Positions 29,134 through 36,966 of a stretch of DNA of 64,000 nt are shown here, piece by piece. The translations under genes were made by a program, and so were the position numbers. Within the stretch, counting starts at the first letter, position 1, and each line of letters opens with the position of its first letter. The notes under the pieces were generated by a model that ran no database searches, had not been told where the DNA came from, and saw only the letters and a list, made by a program, of their open reading frames with translations. Source of the DNA: CAINVV01 sp037137375 (GTDB taxonomy: Bacteria > Bacteroidota > Bacteroidia > Bacteroidales > Prolixibacteraceae); contig JBAXKJ010000011.1 of assembly GCA_037137375.1 (NCBI GenBank), positions 62,001 to 126,000 of the forward strand, given 5' to 3'.

Positions 29134-29183
29134 AATTTCGTACTTTTTACAAAGTTACGGTATATTCAATTCAATCAAGAATT

Positions 29184-30095
29184 CTAAGAGTTAAAATTTC
29201 CTGTGTCGACCCACTCATTTTTCAGGAGCGACCACCATTCGACAGCCAATCCCTTTAGAACGTAATCATAAGGCAACCAGCCATATCCGTTGTCTCCCCA
29301 CTCTGCTCCCCACGAATTTCTTACCAGGATTGCCCCGGTTGTTTCCCTGGCACCCGCCGCCGCATTCCTGATCTTCATGCCATCATCGTAGCCGGCCGCA
29401 ACCACCGCATGACCACCCTCCACTTTGTCGCCTCTTTCAGGGTACGGGATTTTTCCATGATTTGTATTGGCCTGTGCGATAGAACTATAGACCGTCAAGC
29501 CAAACATTAGCGGAAGCGAAGATGCCAGGCTCTTCTTGATGCTGGCCAGCAAATCTGCTGACGTTATTCCCTGCGGATCGAGCCTGTAATAGGTCAGCGC
29601 CTGGAAATTCTGTGCAAAGGCATAGCAGAAAGGCGTCGGCTCTTCATCGAAACGCGCCTCATCATAAGGCCAATACTCCTCAGGTGGTACGCCAAAAAGC
29701 GTCATGGCACCCATCATACTGCGCATAAAAGTGCCGTTGTCACCGGTTTGATGCATTAAAGTACGGGCAGTTTTATACAGAAATAACCTGGATGGCGCCA
29801 CCGATTTTCCAAACGCACGCTGCTCGAAATATTCGACCAGGCTTACCGCCGCATTGGCAGCACAAGATCCCAGGTTGCCCTGATCCTTCACCGGTGGAAA
29901 CCACTGGGTTAAATTTACCGCAGCAGCACTCGTGGCACCTGAAGGAACCAGCTTGGAACGCATCTTTTTAACTGAATCTTTCTGTCCGAGGGCAGATAAC
30001 TTTGCAGAGATTTGATCGTCTTCGGAAGTTTTGTCGCGGAAATCGGGCCAATCCGGCAACCAGCCATATTTTGGCGTAAAAATTGGGTTTGTCAT
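29184..30095 (-). CDS. Papain-like (C1) cysteine protease without signal peptide
   Basis: The 303-residue protein is a C1-family peptidase. The oxyanion-hole Gln and nucleophile lie in VKDQGNLGSCAANAAV (Cys78), the His in GGHAVVAAGYDD (His229) and the Asn in LVRNSWGAEWGDNGYGW (Asn260). All three catalytic elements are present in the right order. Unlike secreted papains it has no N-terminal signal and only about 65 residues before the catalytic domain, so it appears cytoplasmic or is released by an unknown route. Its gene is divergent from the FAD oxidoreductase gene, with about 105 bases between start codons. The substrate is unknown. The fold call is firm. Confidence 0.85.
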   Translation of the reverse strand: MTNPIFTPKYGWLPDWPDFRDKTSEDDQISAKLSALGQKDSVKKMRSKLVPSGATSAAAVNLTQWFPPVKDQGNLGSCAANAAVSLVEYFEQRAFGKSVAPSRLFLYKTARTLMHQTGDNGTFMRSMMGAMTLFGVPPEEYWPYDEARFDEEPTPFCYAFAQNFQALTYYRLDPQGITSADLLASIKKSLASSLPLMFGLTVYSSIAQANTNHGKIPYPERGDKVEGGHAVVAAGYDDGMKIRNAAAGARETTGAILVRNSWGAEWGDNGYGWLPYDYVLKGLAVEWWSLLKNEWVDTGNFNS

Positions 30096-30118
30096 AAAAG
30101 GGAGGGATTAAAATTTGG

Positions 30119-30126
30119 TAAGTTTG
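30119..30126 (+). promoter_or_regulatory. Candidate -7 element for the FAD oxidoreductase gene
   Basis: TAAGTTTG matches TAnnTTTG and lies 75 bases before the ATG at 30201, in the divergent gap shared with the protease gene. No -33 TTTG at usual spacing was seen. Confidence 0.3.
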
Positions 30127-30200
30127 TACTATTGCAATCGGAACAAAGTAAGATGGGAAAAGTTGCAAAACCAGAATTAATAAATATCAACACACATTCA

Positions 30201-33200
30201 ATGAGAAGTTTAATACTTTCCTGTGAGGTCCTACTCATCTTGTCCATTTTCAGCACCAACCTTTCAATGGCTCAAAATTCAGAGAAATGGAGCATCCCGG
30301 CAGGGGGAAACAGTTACCTCGTCAAACAACAGTCAAATGAGCAGGTAACCAACCCAAGGTCCGGTCTGGCAGGCAAAACTAATAACCAGGCGACCAGCCA
30401 AGGATCTGGCAAGACAAGCAAACAGGCAACATCTCCAGGGGCCAGCGGGGAAAGCAAACAGGCGGCCAATCAAGTGTCTAGCGGCGTAAAAAACCAGACC
30501 ACCACCCAGTCAGCCGGTCGGGAGGATAGGAATACCTGGAATTCGGCCGACGACAACTACCTGATCTTCTTCAAATCAGACAAGTCCGGAAAGGCCGATC
30601 TGTCTGTCAACCTGGCTGTTCCGGAGGGAAAATCGAATCTAACCGTAAGAGTTGGTGACAAGAAATTCAATCTCAACGTGACAGGCTCCACGGTACATCC
30701 AGTAAAAATTGGGCGTGCCGACCTCAGAATTGGTTATAACAAAATTGAGTTTCAAGGTACGAAGAAGGAAGGAAAAGTCTTTGCAACCCTGTCAGATCTG
30801 GAAGTGATGGCGCCCGGCCTTGCCCTCGTTTATGTAAAAGACAACCTGGAAAACAGGTTTTACTGGGGCAGGCGCGGACCCTCCGTCCACCTGAATTTCG
30901 GTATGCCGAAGGATGCCGATATCGAATATTTCTACAACGAGATTACGGTTCCTGTCGGCATGGATCCGGAGGGCTCCTATTTCATGGCCAATGGCTTCGG
31001 CGAAGGGTATTTTGGCATGCAGGTGAACGGTCCGCAGGAGCGCAGAATCCTGTTTTCCGTCTGGAGCCCTTTCAAAACGGATCGCCCGGGCGATATCCCC
31101 GAGGCGGAAAAGATCGTACTGCTCGACAAGGGTGAAGGGGTGCATACCGGCGAGTTTGGCAACGAAGGTTCCGGCGGACAGAGTTATTTCCGCTATCCCT
31201 GGAAGGCTGGTAATACCTACAAATTCTTGCTAAAAGGCACCCCGGACGGGAAAGAAAATGCCGTTTTTACTGCCTGGTTCTTTGCTCCGGAAGCGGCAAA
31301 ATGGCAGTTGATTGCTAGTTTCAAGAGGCCAAAAACGGACCATTGGCTGACGAGATTCCACTCTTTTCTCGAAAATTTCAACGACCGCAACGGTTACCTT
31401 ACCAGGAAAGGACTTTACAACAACCAGTGGTGCCGTGATAAAAATGGGAAATGGTTCCCTGTTACCAGCGCCAAATTTACAGCTGACGACATCGGCCGCC
31501 GCGGCTACCGGATGGATTACGCAGGCGGCGCGGAAGGGCAGGGGTTTTACCTGCAGAACGGAGGATTCTTCGATGTAAATACGGAGATTAACAGCATCTT
31601 TGAATTAAAAACTACTCCTGTAACACCACCAGTGATCGATTTTGAGGCCCAATCCAATAGTTACAAAGCAGATCTGATCATCTATGGCGGGACCTCCGCG
31701 GCAGTGGTGGCGGCGGTCGAAATGGTAAAATCAGGCAAATCCGTGCTGATCGTTTCACCGGAGACACATCTCGGCGGACTCTCCTCCGGCGGACTGGGTT
31801 TTACCGACACCGGCAACAAGTCTGTAATCGGCGGACTGTCACGCGAGTTCTACCATCGGGTATGGAAGTATTACAACGATCCTGCTACCTGGAAATGGCA
31901 GAAGCAAAGTGAATACGGCAACAAGGGTCAGGGCACGGTGGCGATGGATGGTGAAAGCCGGACCATGTGGATCTTCGAACCACATATCGCTGAAATGGTG
32001 TTCGAAGATTTCATTAAGGAGAACAATATCAAGGTATTCCGCAATGAGTGGCTGGACCGGGCAAAGGGGGTCGTCAAAAAGCAAGGCAGAATAGTCTCTT
32101 TCAAAACCTTATCAGGAAAGACTTTTTCCGGCAAAATATTCATGGATGCCACCTATGAAGGGGATCTGATGGCTTCGGCAGGCGTCTCCTACGTCACGGG
32201 GCGCGAAGCTTGTGATGTTTTCAACGAGACCTGGAACGGGGTTCAGGCGGATATAGAACCGAGGGGCCATTTCTTCAAAATGAAGATTGATCCCTACCGG
32301 ATTCCTGGTAAGAAAGAGAGCGGACTGATATATGGTATTTCCAGCGGGCCGATCGCCCCCAACAAGACGGGCGACAAAAAGGTGCAGGCCTATTGCTACA
32401 GGATCTGCATGAGTGACAATCCGGACAACAGGGTACCATTTCCGAAACCTGAAAAATATGATCCGGCCAATTATGAGCTAATGGGCAGGTTGCTGGATAC
32501 CGGATGGAAAGATCTCTTCGGCAAGTTCGACCTGATTCCGAACAGGAAGACGGATACCAATAATTACGGTCCGTTCAACAGCGATTTCATCGGGATGAAT
32601 TACGACTATCCTGATGCATCTTACGAGCGGAGGAAAGAGATTCTGAAGGAGCATGAGAACTACCAGAAAGGGTTGTTTTATTACTTGTGTAATGATCCGC
32701 GAGTACCTGCAAGTGTGCGGGAAGCCTACAGTAAATGGGGCCTGGCTAAGGATGAATTTGTGGAAAACGGGAACTGGCCCTGGCAGCTGTACATCAGGGA
32801 ATCCCGCAGGATGTCGGGTGTATTTGTAACGACCGAAAATGAAGTAACCAACAAGAATGTTGTAAAAGATCCGGTGGGAATGGGTTCGTACAACATGGAC
32901 TCGCATAACATTCAACGGTATGTGACACCCGATGGCTGGGTGCAGAATGAAGGGGATGTTGAGGTTCGCCTGGCGAAGCCCTACCTGATTTCTTTCGGCT
33001 CCCTGCTTCCGAAAAAGGCGGAATGTTCCAATTTGCTGGTCCCGGTTTGCGTCTCTTCCAGCCACATCGCTTATGGTTCAATCAGGATGGAACCGGTCTT
33101 CATGATCCTGGGACAGAGTGCGGCCATTACGGCATCGATAGCGATCGACAAGAAGCAGGCGGTTCAGGATGTGGATTACAATGTGTTGAAACAGAAGTTA

Positions 33201-33233
33201 TTGGAGAAAAAACAGGTCATCACAATGCCGTAA
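30201..33233 (+). CDS. Exported FAD-dependent oxidoreductase with DUF5077-DUF3472 N-terminal region
   Basis: Started at ATG 30201 the protein has 1010 residues and a signal peptide (MRSLILSCEVLLILSIF). The open frame begins at a TTG at 30012, but those residues lack signal character. A DUF5077-like carbohydrate-binding-type sandwich (about residues 30-210) and a DUF3472 region (about 210-475) come first. An FAD_oxidored domain follows from about residue 485, with the dinucleotide-binding motif IIYGGTSAAVVAAVEMV and HLGGLSSGGLG. Its C-terminus contains the typical RESRRMSGVFVTT. Such fusions are common in glycan-degrading Bacteroidota and may oxidise a sugar or a substituent, but the reaction is unknown. 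A four-copy 36-bp repeat inserts about 60 low-complexity residues into the DUF5077-like part. The gene appears monocistronic. Confidence 0.8.
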   Translation: MRSLILSCEVLLILSIFSTNLSMAQNSEKWSIPAGGNSYLVKQQSNEQVTNPRSGLAGKTNNQATSQGSGKTSKQATSPGASGESKQAANQVSSGVKNQTTTQSAGREDRNTWNSADDNYLIFFKSDKSGKADLSVNLAVPEGKSNLTVRVGDKKFNLNVTGSTVHPVKIGRADLRIGYNKIEFQGTKKEGKVFATLSDLEVMAPGLALVYVKDNLENRFYWGRRGPSVHLNFGMPKDADIEYFYNEITVPVGMDPEGSYFMANGFGEGYFGMQVNGPQERRILFSVWSPFKTDRPGDIPEAEKIVLLDKGEGVHTGEFGNEGSGGQSYFRYPWKAGNTYKFLLKGTPDGKENAVFTAWFFAPEAAKWQLIASFKRPKTDHWLTRFHSFLENFNDRNGYLTRKGLYNNQWCRDKNGKWFPVTSAKFTADDIGRRGYRMDYAGGAEGQGFYLQNGGFFDVNTEINSIFELKTTPVTPPVIDFEAQSNSYKADLIIYGGTSAAVVAAVEMVKSGKSVLIVSPETHLGGLSSGGLGFTDTGNKSVIGGLSREFYHRVWKYYNDPATWKWQKQSEYGNKGQGTVAMDGESRTMWIFEPHIAEMVFEDFIKENNIKVFRNEWLDRAKGVVKKQGRIVSFKTLSGKTFSGKIFMDATYEGDLMASAGVSYVTGREACDVFNETWNGVQADIEPRGHFFKMKIDPYRIPGKKESGLIYGISSGPIAPNKTGDKKVQAYCYRICMSDNPDNRVPFPKPEKYDPANYELMGRLLDTGWKDLFGKFDLIPNRKTDTNNYGPFNSDFIGMNYDYPDASYERRKEILKEHENYQKGLFYYLCNDPRVPASVREAYSKWGLAKDEFVENGNWPWQLYIRESRRMSGVFVTTENEVTNKNVVKDPVGMGSYNMDSHNIQRYVTPDGWVQNEGDVEVRLAKPYLISFGSLLPKKAECSNLLVPVCVSSSHIAYGSIRMEPVFMILGQSAAITASIAIDKKQAVQDVDYNVLKQKLLEKKQVITMP
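30345..30524 (+). repeat. 36-bp imperfect coding tandem repeat (minisatellite)
   Basis: Units begin at 30381, 30417, 30453 and 30489, and a weaker one at 30345. Each encodes 12 residues: VTNPRSGLAGKT, NNQATSQGSGKT, SKQATSPGASGE, SKQAANQVSSGV, KNQTTTQSAGRE. The 11-mer AGCAAACAGGC recurs exactly 36 bases apart (30417 and 30453). The repeat stays in frame and forms a Gln/Ser/Gly/Lys-rich spacer inside an otherwise ordinary DUF5077-like domain. Confidence 0.8.
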
Positions 33234-33428
33234 ATTTGAATATACGAGCCGTACCCGGAAGCCTGGAATTACTGTACTTCCTTCTTAAAGGAGTCTTGTC
33301 ATTTCGAATTATATTCGTAATCCTCTAATTATAAGGTAGATGCCGAATGAAGTTCAGCATAACACGGGATACAAAGCATATAACAAACAGATTTCCAAGG
33401 TTTCGATGCCAGGAAGTATCTAAAGAGT

Positions 33429-34844
33429 TTAACAAATGCGAACAGTTTCTATTCCCAATATCATTCCCAGTTTGCTGATGGATGAGGCAAGGTGTCCGAC
33501 GCCAATAGCACAGTGGTGGGCGGGCCCCTGTTTCGACCATTGATTCATGAATTCCCTTGCGCCCGGGGCAAAGCGGTAGCGGCTGTTGGTATTTCCGATC
33601 TCGAGAACCGGTCCGGGTACGGATTCGCCTTCCGCCACCAGAAAGAAAATGCCCTCTTTACTTTCGACAACCGACAACAACGTCACCGGTCCGTGTTTGA
33701 CACTCATCTGGATGGAGAGTCCCTTGCCGGGTTTGCCATGGTAGAGGGGGAGAGGAACCAACCGGACACGGCCTTCCGCAATGGCGAAATGGGCAGGACC
33801 ATCATGACCCAGCATCACGATGTCATCGTCGAAATCCATCAGGTAAAATTCAGAGAAGGAACCACCCGCGCCAAATTCCGCCATGATTTTCATGGCCTGG
33901 GCATTTTTGACTTCGCATTCCCCGGCTACGGGAATATTTTTGCCGGTCAGCAGGGTATTACCAGCGATGACAGAGGTGACGATATTCTCGTAATCATTGC
34001 CGGATTCGCCTTCGTAATAATAGGCCATCGAGCCGAGTCCATGAGCTGAAACCAGCTTGTCGAGAGCCACCGAAGTATGCGCGGCACGCGTTATTTCGAA
34101 TGGTTCACATTCGGACGCGACTTCGAAAACGGTCTGAAATTCTTTAATCTTAGCGGCAATTTCAGTTTCTGAGACTTCATCCCGGTATTTCTTCAGTTCG
34201 CACATTTCCAGCAGTTCGATATGGGTGCCGAAGACTGCCGATTGCCGGGTAACATCCGTGTAAACATCCAGCATTCCGCCATAATAATGCCCCAGGATCC
34301 CGAGCCGGTTGTTGCGCATACTGTTAGCCACGCCGGCTGCCTTGACAAATTCCTCAATTTCTTTCCAGGAAGCCACTTCCTGCAGATATCCTGTGACAAT
34401 ATCATATTTTATGCCGCAACGGTTGAAGACACCGGCAATCTCGGGCACCGAACAGGCCTGACAATGTTCCAGCCAGAGACCGGTCATCTTGCCGCGGTCG
34501 TTCAGTTTGTTGAATGCGGCGTAATCGAGTGTGGCGACCGGTTGCAGATTAAGCAGAATTACCGGAACCTTAACTTTTTGCGCCACCGGTAACACAGTGG
34601 AGGAGAGGGCATAAGTGGAGATGTAAAGAAATAGCACCTCGATCTCATGGCTGGCCAGGTAGGAGGCAGCCTCACGCGCCCGCAAAGGATTGTCGACCAT
34701 CCCGGCATCGATTACCTCTGCGCCAAAACTTGCAATCCGTTGATTAATTTCACCCTGGTAACCCTTCAGATGGTCGAGTAAACCGTCGAACTGGTCCCAG
34801 TACGTGTCTAATCCAATCCCCATTAATCCAACTTTGGTCTTCAT
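33429..34844 (-). CDS. L-arabinose/L-fucose isomerase-family protein
   Basis: The 471-residue cytoplasmic protein has the three-domain fold of the L-arabinose/L-fucose isomerase superfamily. Residues fitting the metal and catalytic set (two Glu, two His) lie in YYYEGESGN, PVAGECEVKN, MLGHDGPAHFAI and AHHCAIGVGHL, in the same order as AraA. It is shorter than typical AraA (about 500 residues) and diverged, so the sugar could be something other than L-arabinose. It converges on the FAD oxidoreductase gene with a 195-base gap in which I see no feature. It might process a pentose or deoxyhexose released by the PULs, such as L-arabinose from GH127, but no kinase or epimerase gene is adjacent. Confidence 0.78.
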   Translation of the reverse strand: MKTKVGLMGIGLDTYWDQFDGLLDHLKGYQGEINQRIASFGAEVIDAGMVDNPLRAREAASYLASHEIEVLFLYISTYALSSTVLPVAQKVKVPVILLNLQPVATLDYAAFNKLNDRGKMTGLWLEHCQACSVPEIAGVFNRCGIKYDIVTGYLQEVASWKEIEEFVKAAGVANSMRNNRLGILGHYYGGMLDVYTDVTRQSAVFGTHIELLEMCELKKYRDEVSETEIAAKIKEFQTVFEVASECEPFEITRAAHTSVALDKLVSAHGLGSMAYYYEGESGNDYENIVTSVIAGNTLLTGKNIPVAGECEVKNAQAMKIMAEFGAGGSFSEFYLMDFDDDIVMLGHDGPAHFAIAEGRVRLVPLPLYHGKPGKGLSIQMSVKHGPVTLLSVVESKEGIFFLVAEGESVPGPVLEIGNTNSRYRFAPGAREFMNQWSKQGPAHHCAIGVGHLASSISKLGMILGIETVRIC

Positions 34845-34924
34845 ATTGATATCGTAATAATTGTATATACAGTCAAGCTTGAAAGTAGAGAATTCAAAAT
34901 TATAATAAATACAAACTATTCGTT

Positions 34925-34932
34925 TATATTTG
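34925..34932 (+). promoter_or_regulatory. Candidate -7 element for the 196-residue membrane protein gene
   Basis: TATATTTG matches TAnnTTTG 25 bases before the ATG at 34958, in the divergent gap with the isomerase gene. No good -33 TTTG was seen. Confidence 0.35.
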
Positions 34933-34957
34933 GACGCTTGATCAAACCTATTCTTAA

Positions 34958-35548
34958 ATGGATTTGCATTTTTTTAAATGGTCGAAGTTTAGGATGCTTC
35001 TCGCCGATCTCACCATCGCATTTTGCATTCTTTTATCATTTTCAATATTTAAAGGGAATGCAGATCTTGTGTTGGCTTATTCCTGGATATTTATTCTGTT
35101 ATATGTGATCGTGACAGCCAGAATTCTTGCCCTGACGCATTTGATTATTGCCACCCTTGTGGCCATCTTTTGGCTAAATTATGCGAAGGATTACTACGGC
35201 TATATGTATACTTATCACAAAATTTTGGGGATGAACCTGCTACCGCTGATGGCCTGGGCGCTTTCCTTGTTTGGACTGAGTGAGGTATTTAATTATCTCA
35301 CCTTGTCAAAAAAAAGGTACAGGTTTCTGCTGTTCATCCCAGTCTTTTGGATTTTTCTGATCACTTTTGAAACGATCGCTTACCACGTGCTCGAAATCCG
35401 AAATACCACCACGGGAAGTTTCGTCGGACTTCCATACTGCAATTGCATCCATGCACCAACCTGGATGAAGGTGGTATATTTTTCAATGGGCCCGGCTTAT
35501 TATGGGGCCACCCTTCAGGCAGACAACTTCATTGCGAAAATGAAGTAG
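34958..35548 (+). CDS. Integral membrane protein of unknown function
   Basis: The 196-residue protein has about five or six hydrophobic segments: residues about 13-31, 37-59, 60-75, 88-107, 120-145 and possibly 170-187. A conserved-looking polar loop lies near the C-terminus (GLPYCNCIHAPTWMKVVYF), with two Cys, a His and aromatic residues. I do not recognise the family. It stands alone between the isomerase and the DUF4143 ATPase genes, which point away and towards it respectively, so context gives no clue. The frame, hydrophobic pattern and promoter-like element make it a likely real gene. Confidence 0.65.
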   Translation: MDLHFFKWSKFRMLLADLTIAFCILLSFSIFKGNADLVLAYSWIFILLYVIVTARILALTHLIIATLVAIFWLNYAKDYYGYMYTYHKILGMNLLPLMAWALSLFGLSEVFNYLTLSKKRYRFLLFIPVFWIFLITFETIAYHVLEIRNTTTGSFVGLPYCNCIHAPTWMKVVYFSMGPAYYGATLQADNFIAKMK

Positions 35549-35608
35549 TATAATGAATAAACGACGAGCGCTGCCGGTTTTATTCATTGTTCTTTATTCG
35601 CTTATTAA

Positions 35609-36775
35609 CTAGATTAATGGCAGATAGTTCAGGATAAAAGCTCTCAGCGAGCAAACTCTTATTTTCTCCTTGTAAAAATAATCGTCTGAGGATGGAGTAA
35701 TGACATAATTGACCGGAGCATTGAGGTCCTCAAAAGCCAAAAAATTCCCTTTCGAAAGGTGGGGCGAATTGGAATATTTGATTTCAGCGGTAGCTACCAC
35801 GTTTAATCCCTTAGCAAAAACCAGATCGACTTCAGTACCCTGATGCGTGCGATAGAAATAGAGTTCAGTTTGATTCGTCTTTATCGCCAGAAGTTGATTG
35901 ATTACGAATGATTCCCACGAACTTCCTACATTTGGATTTCCTGCCAGACTGTTTAACCCATTTATCCCGATTAAATGGTGCAGTATACCCGTGTCCGTCA
36001 GATAAATTTTGGGTGTCTTGACCAACCGCTTTTTCATGTTCCAAGAATAGGGATACAGGCTCTTAAGCAGGAAGGCGTCTTCCAGAAAATCAACGTATCT
36101 TTTTACCGTTGGTGTTGTAACGCCCAGTGAATTGGCAAGTTTTGTTGCATCAAACAACTGACCGTTTAGATGTGCCATCATGTTCCACAGGTTGCGAATG
36201 GTAGAAGGTGAAGCGCTCAATCCAAGCTGCAATAAATCACGGTTCAAATACGTGTTGACAAAATTTTCCATCCATTTTTGTGACAAATCCTTGCCCGGAG
36301 CAAAGAGTGATTTCGGAAATCCCCCTTTCATCCAGAGATCATTTTGGCTCACGGATTCCGGTATTTCGGTCAGATCGAATGGAAAAAGTTGATGATAGGC
36401 TATCCGGCCGGCCAATGATTCTGATGCATGCCGGATCATTTCCGGAGAGGCAGAGCCCAGCAAAAGAAATTGTCCGGGATTTCCGGTTTTATCGACCAAA
36501 GCACGCAAAAGGGGATAAAGCTCCTTTTTGTTTTGCACTTCATCAATCACCACAAGTTTGTCTGTATGGTAGGAAAAGAACAGCTCAGCATCACTGAGTT
36601 TGATTAAATCAGATTGCAACTCCAGGTCAAGATAGATGGATTGTTTACTCATCCCAGCCATTATTGTTTTGGCAAGGGTTGTTTTGCCTACCTGACGTGG
36701 GCCAATAATCGCTACAACTGGGAAAAACCCCAGTGAATCAGTGATTTCAGAACTAATTCTTCTGATGATTGCCAT
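35609..36775 (-). CDS. AAA ATPase with DUF4143 C-terminal domain
   Basis: The 388-residue protein has an N-terminal AAA_14-type P-loop domain: Walker A GPRQVGKTTLAK (about residues 26-37) and Walker B KLVVIDEVQ (about residues 73-81). A later LLLGSASPEM sensor-like segment is present. A C-terminal DUF4143 domain (about 180-385) follows, with TDTGILHHLIG and ELYFYRTHQGTEVDLVF. The last of these resembles the nuclease-like core found in this family. DUF4143 ATPases are widespread and of unknown role. The gene is monocistronic with convergent and codirectional neighbours. Upstream is a striking inverted repeat that may be its own operator. The family call is firm; the function is open. Confidence 0.88.
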   Translation of the reverse strand: MAIIRRISSEITDSLGFFPVVAIIGPRQVGKTTLAKTIMAGMSKQSIYLDLELQSDLIKLSDAELFFSYHTDKLVVIDEVQNKKELYPLLRALVDKTGNPGQFLLLGSASPEMIRHASESLAGRIAYHQLFPFDLTEIPESVSQNDLWMKGGFPKSLFAPGKDLSQKWMENFVNTYLNRDLLQLGLSASPSTIRNLWNMMAHLNGQLFDATKLANSLGVTTPTVKRYVDFLEDAFLLKSLYPYSWNMKKRLVKTPKIYLTDTGILHHLIGINGLNSLAGNPNVGSSWESFVINQLLAIKTNQTELYFYRTHQGTEVDLVFAKGLNVVATAEIKYSNSPHLSKGNFLAFEDLNAPVNYVITPSSDDYFYKEKIRVCSLRAFILNYLPLI

Positions 36776-36801
36776 GGTAATTATATAAATAGTCTTTATA
36801 A

Positions 36802-36869
36802 TTTCATGGTCTTAAAAATAATTTGTCCATGAAATTATAAAAATGAATTTTAATATTTCATGGACAAAT
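36802..36869. repeat. 15-bp perfect inverted repeat upstream of the DUF4143 ATPase
   Basis: ATTTGTCCATGAAAT (36822-36836) and its exact reverse complement ATTTCATGGACAAAT (36855-36869) are separated by 18 bases. A third partial copy, ATTTCATGG, lies at 36802-36810. The array begins 27 bases upstream of the ATPase ATG (36775, minus strand), where an operator or promoter would be expected. The remaining intergenic bases to 36966 show nothing else. Confidence 0.65.
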
Positions 36870-36966
36870 GTATTTATTTATTTTCATACTGCCATAGAAT
36901 CGGCATATATTTTTCCTGATAACTGGGTTCCTCCCGGTTAAGCATGATATTTACAAGCAGAAATAA

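Noticed and set aside
30012..30200. N-terminal extension of the FAD oxidoreductase from a TTG
   Set aside because: It overlaps the divergent protease gene and precedes a clear signal peptide starting at ATG 30201.
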